A stretch of DNA of 45,210 nt. It comes from an uncultured Eubacteriales bacterium (GTDB lineage Bacteria; Bacillota_A; Clostridia; Oscillospirales; Oscillospiraceae). Location of the stretch: positions 1 to 45,210 of the forward strand of contig ONPY01000007.1 of NCBI GenBank assembly GCA_900319835.1, read 5' to 3'. The notes beneath the pieces were generated by a model. The model saw nothing but the letters and a program-made list of their open reading frames with translations. It was not told the DNA's origin and searched no databases. Shown piece after piece: positions 21,946-31,100 of this stretch (positions within the stretch are counted from its first letter, which is position 1; each line of letters begins with the position of its first letter). Both the position numbers and the translations under genes were made by a program.

Positions 21946-23604
21946 TTATCGCATATGGAGCAATCTGGCGATTTTTTCGCCCCCGGGAATGAGCTTCATG
22001 TCCTCTTTTGTAACCGATTTGGAAACGATCACCGCCACCAGATACACCGCCACCGCGGCGACGATCGCCGCGGCCATGGACACCAGCATCCCGAAGCGGC
22101 CATGGGGCAGCAGCGCCCTGCCGCAGAGACCGTAGACCGCCCAGGCCGCCGCGCCCATGAGCGCGCTCGAGACCAGCGGGCCGGTAAAGATGCGCAGCAG
22201 GCGGGGTCTGTGGTCCAGGGTGCGGCACATGAAGAGATAGTTCATCAGCGCCATGGAGCAGTAGCTGACGAGGGTGCCGATGGGGGCGCCGTAGATGTTG
22301 ATGGGGCGCTGGGCCACCAGGAACCAGTTGATAACGATCTTGACCACGCCGCCGCTGATGAGCGTGAGCATGGTGAGCTTTTCCCGGCCGGAGGCCTGGA
22401 GGATGGCGTTTTCCATCAGCACGATGCAGACGAAGAACGAGGCGATGCCCATCACCCGCAAGAGGCCGGGGCCGGCCAGGTGGCTGCCGGGATAGAGCAC
22501 CTTCATGATGGGGTCGGCCAGCACCGCAAGACCCACGCCCATCGGGATGGAGACCACGGCGGAGATGCGCATGGAATCCTCCGACACGGTGGCGGCGGTG
22601 CCGCGGTCGCGCCGCGCCAGGGCCCCGGAGATGGCCGGGACGATGGAGATGGTCAGCGGCGTGATGAAGGCCGCGGGGAGATTGAAGAGTGTCTGCGCCT
22701 TGCCGTAGACGCCGTAGAGCACCTTGGCCTCGCGGTAGGTAAAGCCCGCCGCGCTCTGGAGCCGGTTCATGCAGAGCTTGGAGTCGACCGAGTTTAAGAG
22801 CGCCATGATGCAGGCGCCCAGCGCAATGGGCACGCCGATGGAGAAAATGGAACGGACGATCTTCCAGGCCGAATCCACGGTGTCATCGTCCTCGGGCACG
22901 TCGTTGGGGTCGTGGACGCCGGCGGTGTAGGGGGCGGAGAGGCTGCTGTAGTGGCGGTGCTTGTAGATCACCATGTACGTCAGCGACACCGCCGAGCCGA
23001 TGGAGACACCGAAGATGGCGCCCGCCGAGCCCATGGGCAGGGCCATGGGGCTGCCGCGGTAGGCCCGCAGCACCAGCACCGCGAGGATCAGGCCCGCGAT
23101 GACCTTGAAGAGGACCTCCAGCACCTCGTCCACGGTGGTGGGGAGCATGTTGCCGTTGCCCTGACAGTAGCCCCGGTAGGCTGAGACCATGCACACCAGC
23201 AAAATCGCCGGGGCCATGGCCCGGATGCTGGGGCCGGCGTCCGGGTTTTCCAGATACACGGCGGCCAGCCAGTTGGGGAAGAAGAACATCACCGAGGCAA
23301 AGAGCAGACCCAGCGCGGTAAAGGTGAGCAGCGCCACGCGGAAGGTCTTCTCCTCCTGCCGGACCCGGCCGTTGGCATCGGCCTCCGCCACGAGGCGCGA
23401 CAGGGCCACGGGAAGGCCGGCGGTCGCCAGGGTGAAGAAGATGAAGTAGATGCTGTAGGCACCCATGAACATCGAGTAGCCCTCGTCCCCGAGGATGTTG
23501 CCCAGGGGGATCTTGTAGAAGAAGCCCAGGATCTTCATGATGATGACGCCGATGGTCAGAATGGCGGCGCCGTGCATGTAGTTTTGACCTTTGGTTTTTG
23601 CCAT
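21946..23604 (-). CDS. SpoVB/YabM-type polysaccharide flippase
   Basis: A 552-residue membrane protein of the MVF (MOP exporter) superfamily with about 12-14 helices. The N-terminal LTIGVIIMKILGFFYKIPLGNILGDEGYSMF and TLATAGLPVALSRLVAEA are hallmarks of SpoVB/YabM/Wzx-like flippases, which move undecaprenyl-linked glycans across the membrane; SpoVB is needed for spore cortex synthesis. Which paralogue this is cannot be settled, though the hup and rqcP-like neighbours favour the YabM position. The start at 23604 is supported by GGGAGGAC; 13 extra codons upstream are open but lack a ribosome site. The mazG gene usually found between yabM and hup is missing. Confidence 0.88.
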   Translation of the reverse strand: MAKTKGQNYMHGAAILTIGVIIMKILGFFYKIPLGNILGDEGYSMFMGAYSIYFIFFTLATAGLPVALSRLVAEADANGRVRQEEKTFRVALLTFTALGLLFASVMFFFPNWLAAVYLENPDAGPSIRAMAPAILLVCMVSAYRGYCQGNGNMLPTTVDEVLEVLFKVIAGLILAVLVLRAYRGSPMALPMGSAGAIFGVSIGSAVSLTYMVIYKHRHYSSLSAPYTAGVHDPNDVPEDDDTVDSAWKIVRSIFSIGVPIALGACIMALLNSVDSKLCMNRLQSAAGFTYREAKVLYGVYGKAQTLFNLPAAFITPLTISIVPAISGALARRDRGTAATVSEDSMRISAVVSIPMGVGLAVLADPIMKVLYPGSHLAGPGLLRVMGIASFFVCIVLMENAILQASGREKLTMLTLISGGVVKIVINWFLVAQRPINIYGAPIGTLVSYCSMALMNYLFMCRTLDHRPRLLRIFTGPLVSSALMGAAAWAVYGLCGRALLPHGRFGMLVSMAAAIVAAVAVYLVAVIVSKSVTKEDMKLIPGGEKIARLLHMR

Positions 23605-23651
23605 GGTGTCCTCCCGTTGAGGTTTCCTGATTCGTGGGTTCACAGTCTGAT

Positions 23652-23680
23652 ACTATACAGACCGGCGGGGAAAAATGCAA
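23652..23680 (-). promoter_or_regulatory. Sigma-A-type promoter for the flippase gene
   Basis: Minus strand TTGCAT (23680-23675), 17-base spacer, TATAGT (23657-23652), 48 bases before the start codon. Confidence 0.6.
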
Positions 23681-23698
23681 CAAAAAGGCGCGAGGGGC

Positions 23699-24877
23699 TC
23701 AAAAATAGAACCAGTCGTAGCCGGCGCGGCCGGGGCGGGACAGGCAGTAGACACCGATCACCAGATGGCCCAGCAGCAGCGCAAGCCCGACAGCAAGGCG
23801 CAGGCGCTGCCGCGCGTCGCCCTTCGCGGGCTGCTGTCCCATGCGAAACAGCAGCCCGATCGCGAGGGAGAACACCGCCGTGTACAGCGACAGACAGCCC
23901 CAGTCGAAGTTGCCGTCGTTGGCGCGGAAGCCCGTCTCCGTCAGGAAGATCGCCTCCGCGATGGCCACGGCGTTGACCGCGGCAAAGATCCCGAGGCGCT
24001 CCCGCTGCCTGGTCTCCCGCCGGCCCTGGGTGAAAAAGCTGTACAGGGGCAGCAGCAGGCCCCTGAGATACATCACCAGCGTCCAGCCCAGCCAGGCGGG
24101 GGTCAGACGCCGGAGGATCATGTGCGACTCGGTCCCCGCAAACTCCCCGGCAAAGAGAGCCATGTAGCTCCAGAGCAGGGCGCCCGCCGCCGGGAGAAAC
24201 GCAAGGCCCAGCAGCAGCTCGCTGACGACGCCCCGGGCGCGGGTCTTGATAAAGTCCCACACCAGCAGGGCCAGCGCCACCGGCGCGAAGGCCACGAAGA
24301 AGCTGGGCTTGAACAGCGTGGTGACAAGCAGGCTCAGGGCAAAGCCCAGCCAGGTTTTCGGCGGCAGCTTCCCCCGTCTGCTCTCCCAGAGGCGGGCAAA
24401 GAGCAGCAGGTCCAGGGGGATGAAGCTGCGGGAAAAGAGCACCGTCATGTTGTGGTAGACGTTGCCGTTGTAGACGCCGAGGTACATCTCGCTCTGCCCC
24501 GGCAGGATCCAGGGGCCGCAGAGATGGGCCAGCAGCACCGCGAGCCATGCGAAGGCACCCTCCAGCTCTGGCAGCCAGTGCCGCAGCAGGAGCCAGAGCG
24601 TGAAGATGCCGAAGAGCTGGTTTGCCGTCAGCACCAGGGAGAGCGCGGTCTGGCCGAAGTGCTCCCCTCTCAGGCCCCAGAGGAAGCGGATGAGATACGA
24701 GCTGAGGCCATAGTCGTTATGGCTCAGGGCGAGCTGCACATGGGCGGGCATGTCGGAGCGGATGTAGTCGGCGCACATCAGATAGAAGATCCGCTGCCAG
24801 CGCCAGAGCAGCACCGCCGTCAGCACCGCGCAGAAGCACAGGCAGAAGCGTCTCAGCCGTGCGTTGGATTGGTTCAT
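23699..24877 (-). CDS. Polytopic membrane protein of unknown function
   Basis: A 392-residue protein with roughly ten hydrophobic helices and no motif I can assign. An early loop has CADYIRSDMPAHVQ; aspartates soon after the first helix are reminiscent of GT-C glycosyltransferases, and GPWILPGQSEMYLGVYNGNVYHN is a distinctive middle loop. The start at 24877 is favoured by GGAGGGAGCAAGCC; an ATG at 24898 overlaps the stop of the CotH gene (ATGA) and is the alternative. The tight junction shows it is co-transcribed with the CotH-kinase protein, so both may act on the same surface polymer or protein, but that is inference. Confidence 0.7.
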   Translation of the reverse strand: MNQSNARLRRFCLCFCAVLTAVLLWRWQRIFYLMCADYIRSDMPAHVQLALSHNDYGLSSYLIRFLWGLRGEHFGQTALSLVLTANQLFGIFTLWLLLRHWLPELEGAFAWLAVLLAHLCGPWILPGQSEMYLGVYNGNVYHNMTVLFSRSFIPLDLLLFARLWESRRGKLPPKTWLGFALSLLVTTLFKPSFFVAFAPVALALLVWDFIKTRARGVVSELLLGLAFLPAAGALLWSYMALFAGEFAGTESHMILRRLTPAWLGWTLVMYLRGLLLPLYSFFTQGRRETRQRERLGIFAAVNAVAIAEAIFLTETGFRANDGNFDWGCLSLYTAVFSLAIGLLFRMGQQPAKGDARQRLRLAVGLALLLGHLVIGVYCLSRPGRAGYDWFYF

Positions 24878-24894
24878 GGCTTGCTCCCTCCCGC

Positions 24895-27327
24895 TCATTT
24901 GCCGTCGATTCCGCCGAAATATTTGGCGCGCTCGGCTTTGCTCAGATCAAAAACCTCACACAGCGCGTCGATGTTCTTCTGCCGCCAGTTGCCCTGCTGG
25001 ATCAGATCCCGGAGTTCCTGCACGCTCTGCTCCCAGCTCTTTTTGTCCCAGCCGATGCGGGCCCGGTCCCGGGCCATCTCCGGCGCGATCTCGGAGGCGA
25101 GCGCGTCGATCTCCGCCAGAACCGCCCCGTTGGTCAGCGGGCCGGAGAGCAGCTCGTTTGCCCGGCGGAGGAAGCGGTCTTTGAACTCCGCGTTCTGCAT
25201 CAGCGGCACAATGGCGGAGGAGATCTGGATGTGCTGCAGGCTGAATTCGGTCATGAGATTATAGTAGATGCTGCCGCTGAAGCGGAAGGCCGCGTCCAGA
25301 TCGTAGAACAGGAATTGCCACTTGCCGTCTGCCTCGTCAGAGCGGGCGTAGCGCACGTTGCCCATGGTCACGTCCGTATTGGAGCAGAAGCCCTCGATGA
25401 TGGTCCAGTCGATCAGGCTGTCGATGTCCACGTCCCGGCAGAACTTCTCATAGTTTTCGGGCTTGGTGATGTCGTTGTAGAAGGGGAAGGCCACCACCTG
25501 GTCGTAGAAGTCCGAGTGGTAGGGGGCCGGCGCCTCCACCAGTTCCACGCTCTTCCGGCTGACGCCGGCATAGTCGGCAAAGAGCTGCTCGTTGGCCTTC
25601 TCCTTGAGGGTGTACAGGCCCTTGTACTCCCCGTTGACATACAGCACGCAGAAGCGGCTGCGCTGGTTGACGACTTTGCAGCCCGCCTGCGCGCAGAGCT
25701 CCTGGGCCAGCTCGTTGCGGATGACCGCCTGGTTCTGGTCCTGGCCGGCCCGCAGCAGCAGATTGGTGAAGTCTGTCGCGCCGCCGCCGAAGAGGTCATA
25801 GTGCAGCTGTTCCTGCCCGTAGGCGCCGCGGAAGCGCAGAGCCATGTTCTTTTTGTTCTCCGTCAGGCTGGTCTCCCCGTTCATGGAGATGCCGCAGCCG
25901 ATGGTGAAGCTCCCGTCCTCCATGTAGAAGGACAGGGCGCCGGGCTGCTCGACGTTCTTGTGGCCGCCGTCGTACATGATGCCAAATTCCCGGGGGCTGT
26001 CGGTGACGAGGCTCGCCACGGGCAGGCTGTGCTTCTCGTTGAGGATGAAGCTGAGGTTGAGCGCGGGGCTCGGCAGGCAGCCTGTTTCCAGGGCAATCGC
26101 CCGCACCGTGCAGGTTTTCCGCACGCTGATGGGCCCGGTGTAGCGGCTGCTCTGCTCGGTGGGCAGGGAGCCGTCCAGCGTATAGTAGATCCCTCCCGCC
26201 CCCGTCAGCTCCACCTTCACCTCGGAGACATCATCATAGATACCGTCCCGGGTGGGACTGGAGGGCTGCTCGGAGATGAAGCGTGCGCCGCCCTCGTTTT
26301 CCTTCCCGGGCGTGGGCCGGGAAAAGTAGAAGAAGCCCTCCTCCCCGTCCAGGCGGCCGTAGCTGCCGCCCACCGGGATGGCGCGGAGGCTGACCCGGTC
26401 CGCCAGACAGCCGTCGGCGCGGGTGAGGAAGAGCTGCTCCTCCGCCGAATCCAGGGAGAAGCCGGTGCAGGGCGTACCCACGATGGTTTCCGGTTCGTCG
26501 TCACAGGCGATCAGCAGCAGCCCGCCTGCGGGCAGCACCCCGTCCGGCAGCGGCCAGCGCTTCAGATCCGCCGCGTCGTCGGAGAGGAAGTAGTCCCCCA
26601 GATCCACCGGACCGGCGGAGACGTTCTTGATCTCCACCCAGTCGCTGTCGCTGCGGGTGCCGGTGAGGAAGAGGCCGAAGTTGATCACAGCGACCTCATT
26701 GATCACCAGGGGGCCGCCGGACCACTGGGTCTGCTGGCAGCGCTCATAGCCCTCGCGGGTGTTCTCCTCGCCTGGAGTTGGATAGAGGCTGGGCGCCCAG
26801 TTGCCCTCGGCATCCAGCGCCATGGACACGTCCCCCCGGCAGTCGCCGGTCTCGGCCGATGTCACCGGCCGACCCTGGCTGTCCCAGAGGCAGACGAGCT
26901 CCCCCTCCGAAAGTCCGAAGCTCGCGTGCAGTCCCGCGCCGCCGCGGTCCTTTTTGTCGGCAAAGACCAGCAGCCGGCCGCCCGCGGGCAGCTCTGTCCG
27001 GGGAAAGACCCAGGGCCGGTCCCGCGGCCCGTCGGCCAGATAGAAGCCGGTGAGGTCCAGGGCGCAATCCGTGGCGTTATACAGTTCGATCCAGTCGGAG
27101 AAGTCCCCGTCCTCATCGGCGAGGACTGCCTTGTTCTTCCCCATCAGCTCCGAGATCACGAGCTTGCCCGCCAGGGGGGAGGGGGGCATCTCCGTCTCCA
27201 GCGGGACGGGGGCCGCGTCGGGTTCCGGGCGGGGGTTCTCACGCACCTGCAGCCGTGCGGCAAAGGCCAGCAGGCCTGCCAGCAGCAGAACCGTCAGGGA
27301 GACGAGAAGGATATTCTTCAGGCGCAT
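24895..27327 (-). CDS. Membrane-anchored CotH-kinase protein with two lamin-tail domains
   Basis: An 810-residue exported protein. Residues 7-24 are a signal or anchor helix without a lipobox. A lamin-tail (LTD) domain lies at about 55-150 (LVISELMGKNK ... DWIELYN ... LTGFYLAD), a second at about 205-320 (LVINEVAVIN ... DWVEIKN). A chitobiase-type beta-sandwich lies at about 365-415 (IYYTLDGSLPT). The CotH kinase domain (about 435-760) has LRFRGAYG, the EYKGLYTLKEKAN lysine/glutamate site, DVTMGNVRYAR and YDLD at 674-677, matching the atypical kinase family that phosphorylates spore-coat proteins in Bacillus. Here the fusion to LTDs and the export signal point to a surface substrate, unknown. 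AGGAGG precedes the ATG. It leads a two-gene operon with the polytopic protein. Confidence 0.88.
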   Translation of the reverse strand: MRLKNILLVSLTVLLLAGLLAFAARLQVRENPRPEPDAAPVPLETEMPPSPLAGKLVISELMGKNKAVLADEDGDFSDWIELYNATDCALDLTGFYLADGPRDRPWVFPRTELPAGGRLLVFADKKDRGGAGLHASFGLSEGELVCLWDSQGRPVTSAETGDCRGDVSMALDAEGNWAPSLYPTPGEENTREGYERCQQTQWSGGPLVINEVAVINFGLFLTGTRSDSDWVEIKNVSAGPVDLGDYFLSDDAADLKRWPLPDGVLPAGGLLLIACDDEPETIVGTPCTGFSLDSAEEQLFLTRADGCLADRVSLRAIPVGGSYGRLDGEEGFFYFSRPTPGKENEGGARFISEQPSSPTRDGIYDDVSEVKVELTGAGGIYYTLDGSLPTEQSSRYTGPISVRKTCTVRAIALETGCLPSPALNLSFILNEKHSLPVASLVTDSPREFGIMYDGGHKNVEQPGALSFYMEDGSFTIGCGISMNGETSLTENKKNMALRFRGAYGQEQLHYDLFGGGATDFTNLLLRAGQDQNQAVIRNELAQELCAQAGCKVVNQRSRFCVLYVNGEYKGLYTLKEKANEQLFADYAGVSRKSVELVEAPAPYHSDFYDQVVAFPFYNDITKPENYEKFCRDVDIDSLIDWTIIEGFCSNTDVTMGNVRYARSDEADGKWQFLFYDLDAAFRFSGSIYYNLMTEFSLQHIQISSAIVPLMQNAEFKDRFLRRANELLSGPLTNGAVLAEIDALASEIAPEMARDRARIGWDKKSWEQSVQELRDLIQQGNWRQKNIDALCEVFDLSKAERAKYFGGIDGK

Positions 27328-27365
27328 GTCTGCCTCCTGCTTTCGTTGGAGTGCTTTGAATTGTT

Positions 27366-27395
27366 ATTATACCGCGTTTGCACGGCGCCTGTCAA
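27366..27395 (-). promoter_or_regulatory. Consensus sigma-A promoter for the CotH operon
   Basis: Minus strand TTGACA (27395-27390), 18-base spacer, TATAAT (27371-27366). Both hexamers match the consensus exactly, so this operon is likely expressed in growing cells rather than only in sporulation. Confidence 0.8.
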
Positions 27396-27420
27396 ATCCG
27401 CGCGGCATTCCGGCCGGGAC

Positions 27421-27449
27421 TTGATTTTTCCGCCAAATACGATACAATA
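27421..27449 (+). promoter_or_regulatory. Sigma-A-type promoter for the phosphoribosyltransferase gene
   Basis: TTGATT (27421-27426), 17-base spacer, TACAAT (27444-27449); divergent from the CotH promoter with only 25 bases between the two -35 elements. Confidence 0.65.
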
Positions 27450-27485
27450 CATGCGTCAATAAAAACTTTCGGGAGGAACACCACC

Positions 27486-28040
27486 ATGACTTACGAAATG
27501 GATATCGCCGGTCTCAAGCGGGATCTGCCCCTGTGCAAGCTCAACGACGAGCTGTGCATCGGCGCCTTCGTCATCTTCGGGGATGTGGAGCTGACCGTCC
27601 ACTGCGCCAAAGAGCTCTTAAAGCGCGCGCCCGCGTACGACTACCTGATCGCCCCCGAGGCCAAGGCCATCCCTCTGGTCTATGAGATGGCCCGCCAGAG
27701 CAATGCCGAGAAATACTTCATCGCGCGCAAGGGCGCCAAGGCCTACATGCAGGGCACCTTTGAGGTCACCGTCAAGTCCATCACCACCATGGGCGTGCAG
27801 CGCCTGGTGCTCGACGCCGAGGACGCCGCCATGATCAAGGGCAAGCGCATGCTCATCATCGACGACGTGATCTCCACCGGCGAGTCCCTCCACGCCGTGG
27901 AGGAGCTGGTCAAGCAGGCCGGCGGCATCGTGGCGGGCCGCATGGCCGTCCTGGCCGAGGGCGACGCCCAGGATCGGAAGGACATCACCGTGCTGGCGCC
28001 CCTGCCCCTGTTCAACGCCGACGGCACCCCGAAGGCGTAA
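27486..28040 (+). CDS. Type I phosphoribosyltransferase family protein (purine PRT-like)
   Basis: A 184-residue soluble protein with the PRPP-binding motif MLIIDDVISTGES at about 121-133 and the preceding IAPEAKAIPLVYEMAR segment that resembles adenine and xanthine phosphoribosyltransferases. It should join a purine base (or use it as an effector) with PRPP; the base is not clear from sequence. The start at 27486 has GGGAGGA upstream and lies 37 bases after its promoter; an open extension to 27378 crosses that promoter and is rejected. It is monocistronic, converging on polC. Confidence 0.8.
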   Translation: MTYEMDIAGLKRDLPLCKLNDELCIGAFVIFGDVELTVHCAKELLKRAPAYDYLIAPEAKAIPLVYEMARQSNAEKYFIARKGAKAYMQGTFEVTVKSITTMGVQRLVLDAEDAAMIKGKRMLIIDDVISTGESLHAVEELVKQAGGIVAGRMAVLAEGDAQDRKDITVLAPLPLFNADGTPKA

Positions 28041-28058
28041 CCCCCGCAGCATACAGCG

Positions 28059-28100
28059 AAAAACCACCCCGGAAGGCGGTTGCCTTTCGGGGTGGTTTTT
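28059..28100. terminator. Bidirectional terminator between the PRT gene and polC
   Basis: An uninterrupted stem of about 19 bp (AAAAACCACCCCG ... CGGGGTGGTTTTT outer part, GGAAGGC/GCCTTTC inner part) with loop GGTT and T runs on both strands. Confidence 0.9.
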
Positions 28101-28136
28101 GTTTGTCACCCGGAATCATATCGGGCTTCTGCCCGT

Positions 28137-31100
28137 TTACAGGTCGAACAGGTTGATCTGGTTGGTCTCGGGCATGTCGCCCAGAGCGCCGAGGGATTTG
28201 AGCACTTCCAGGTGGGTCTGGCTGACCTTGGGGCAGGCGGCGGAGAGCTCCTGGACGGAGACGAAGCGCTGCCCGGTCTCGCCGGCGCGCATCAGATCCC
28301 AGGCCGCGGTCTCGCCCAGGCCGGAGATGGCCACAAAGGGCGGGCGCAGGCGCTTGTCCTCCGTGATGAGAAACTTCGTGGCGTGGGACTGGTAGAGGTC
28401 GATGGGGGCGAAGTCAAAGCCCCGCATGTTCATCTCGTACACGGCCTCCATGGTGACCAGCAGATCCTCCTCGTTTGCCGTGAGGGTGGGGCGGCGGTGC
28501 ATCTCGTTGATCCTGCGCCGCACGTCGTCGGCCCCGCCGCACATCATGGCCGCGTCGAAGCCGCCCTTCTGACTGCGGCGGTAGAAGTAGGCCGAGTAGA
28601 AGGCCAGGGGCTCGTGTACCTTGAACCAGGCGATGCGGAAGGCCATCATGACATAGGCCACCGCGTGAGCCTTGGGGAAGAGGTAGGCGATCTTGCGGGC
28701 CGACTCGATGTACCACTCCGGCACGCCGAGAGAGCGCATCTGCTCCTCCGCGTCGTCCGGGAAAGAGCCGGTCTTCTTCACCTTGCCCTTGCGCACGGCC
28801 TCCATGGTCTTGAAGGCCAGGGACGGCTTGATGCCGACCGAGATGAGATAGAGCATGATGTCGTCGCGGCAGCCGATAGTCTCGTTAACACTCGCGATGC
28901 CGTTTACGATCAGATCATGGATGTTGCCGGCCCACACGTCCGTGCCGTGGGAGAAGCCGGAGAGGCGGATCAGGGTGTCAAACTGCTTCGGCTGGGTGTC
29001 CACCAGCATCTGGCGGGTGAAGGGGGTGCCGAATTCCGGCACGCCGATGGTGCCCGTGTGGCCGATGATGGGGTCGTCGTCCGGCAGGCCCAGGGCCGCC
29101 GGGGAGGTGAAGATGGACATGGTGTCCGGGTCGGACAGGGAGATCTCCTTGGCGTCCACCCCGGTCACATCCTCCATCATGCGGATCATGGTGGGGTCAT
29201 CGTGGCCCAGCTCGTCCAGCTTGAGGAGGTTTGCCTCCATGCAGTGGTACTCAAAATGCGTGGTGATGATGTCGGAGTTGGGGTCGTCCGCCGGGTGCTG
29301 GACAGGGCAGAAGTCGGTGACGTCCTTGTCCTGGGGGATGACCACAAGGCCGCCCGGGTGCTGGCCCGTGGTGCGCTTGATGCCCACAAGGCCCAGCGAC
29401 AGGCGGTTTTCCTCCGCCTTGGTGGCCTGGATGCCCCGCTCCTCGAGATACTTTTTCACATAGCCGTAGGCGGTCTTCTCGGCCAGGGTGCCGATGGTGC
29501 CGGCCCGGAACACATGGTCCGAGCCGAAGAGCGTCTCGGTATATTTGTGGGCCTTGGCCTGGTACTCGCCGGAGAAGTTCAGGTCGATATCCGGCGTCTT
29601 CTCGTTGCCGGGGAAGCCCAGGAAGGTCTCAAAGGGGATGTCGAAGCCCTCCCGCTTCATGCGCGTGCCGCACTCCGGGCAGTCCTTTTCCGGCATGTCC
29701 GCGCCGCAGCCGTAGCTGCCGTCGGTGACGAACTCCGAGTGGCAGCACTTGGGGCAGACATAGTGCGGCGGCAGGGAGTTGACCTCCGTGATGCCGGACA
29801 TGTAGGCCACGATCGAGGAGCCGACGCTCCCCCGCGAGCCGACCAGGTAGCCGTTTTCCAGGGAGTTTTGCACCAGCTTCTGGGCGGACATGTAGATGAC
29901 GTCGTACTGGTGGTCAAGGATGGTGTTGAGCTCCGTGTCCACGCGGCTCTGCACGATCTCGGGCGGGTTTTCGCCGTAGATGCGGTGCATCTTGTCATAG
30001 ACCAGGCGCTTGAGGTCCTCGGCGGAATTCTCGATTTTCGGTGCGAAGAGATCCTTGGGCAAAAGCTCGATCTCCTCCACCTGGTCGGCAATGGCTCGGG
30101 TGTTGGTGACGACGACCTCTTTCGCCACGTCCTTGCCGAGGTAAGCAAACTCCGCCAGCATCTCCTTGGTGTTGCGGAAGAAGATGGGGCAGTCCCGGTC
30201 GGCGTCGGAGAACTTCTTGGCAGCCTGGAGGATCTTGCGGTACTGCTCGTCCTCGGCGTCGAGAAAATGCACGTCCGAGGCGGCGATGACGGGCTTGCCC
30301 ATCTCTTTCCCCAGCTTGTAGATGGTGCGGTTGTAGTCCTGGAGAACGCCCACGTCGGACACGGTGCCGTTATCCACCAGGAAGGCGTTGTTGCAGATGG
30401 GCTGGATCTCCAGATAGTCGTAGAGCTCCGCGATCTTTTTGAGCTCCTCGTGGCTTGCGCCCTTCATGACGGCGCCGTAGAGCTCGCCCATGCCGCAGGC
30501 CGAGCCCACAAGGATGCCCTCCCGGTGCTGGAGCAGCAGGCTCTTCGGCACGGTGGGGCTGCGGTGGAAATACTTCAGATAGGACTGGGAGATCATCTCG
30601 TAGAGGTTCTTGAGCCCCACGCGATTTTTCACCAGCAGCACCATGTGGTAGGTCTTGGCCACGTCCGTTCTTCGCAGGGAGTGGTAGACGGTCTCGATGT
30701 CGTCCACGGTCCTGGCGCCCTGCTGTTTCAGCATGGGCAGGAATTTGCCCATCATGCGCGCCACCACCATGGCGTCGTCCGAGGCGCGGTGGTGGTTGAA
30801 GGGGGGCAGCCCCAGGTGGTTGGAGACGATGTCCAGCTTGAAGCGCTTGAGTTCCGGGCAGAGGGCCTGGCTCAGGGCCAGGGTGTCCAGAAACACCGGG
30901 GAGAAACGAATGGAATTCCGGCGTGCGCAGGCGGTCATGAAGCCCACGTCGAAGTGTGCGTTGTGGGCGATGATGGGCCGATCCCCCACGAAGGCCATGA
31001 ACTGCTCCAGGGCCTCCTTCTCCTTTGGCGCGCCCTGCACGTCGCTGTCGCGAATGCCGGTCAGCTGCGTGATGTCCGGCGGGATGTGGCGCTGGGGATC

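Noticed and set aside
24877..24898. ATG at 24898 as the start of the polytopic membrane protein
   Set aside because: It would overlap the CotH stop as ATGA, which is possible, but the GGAGGGAG ribosome site is placed for the ATG at 24877.
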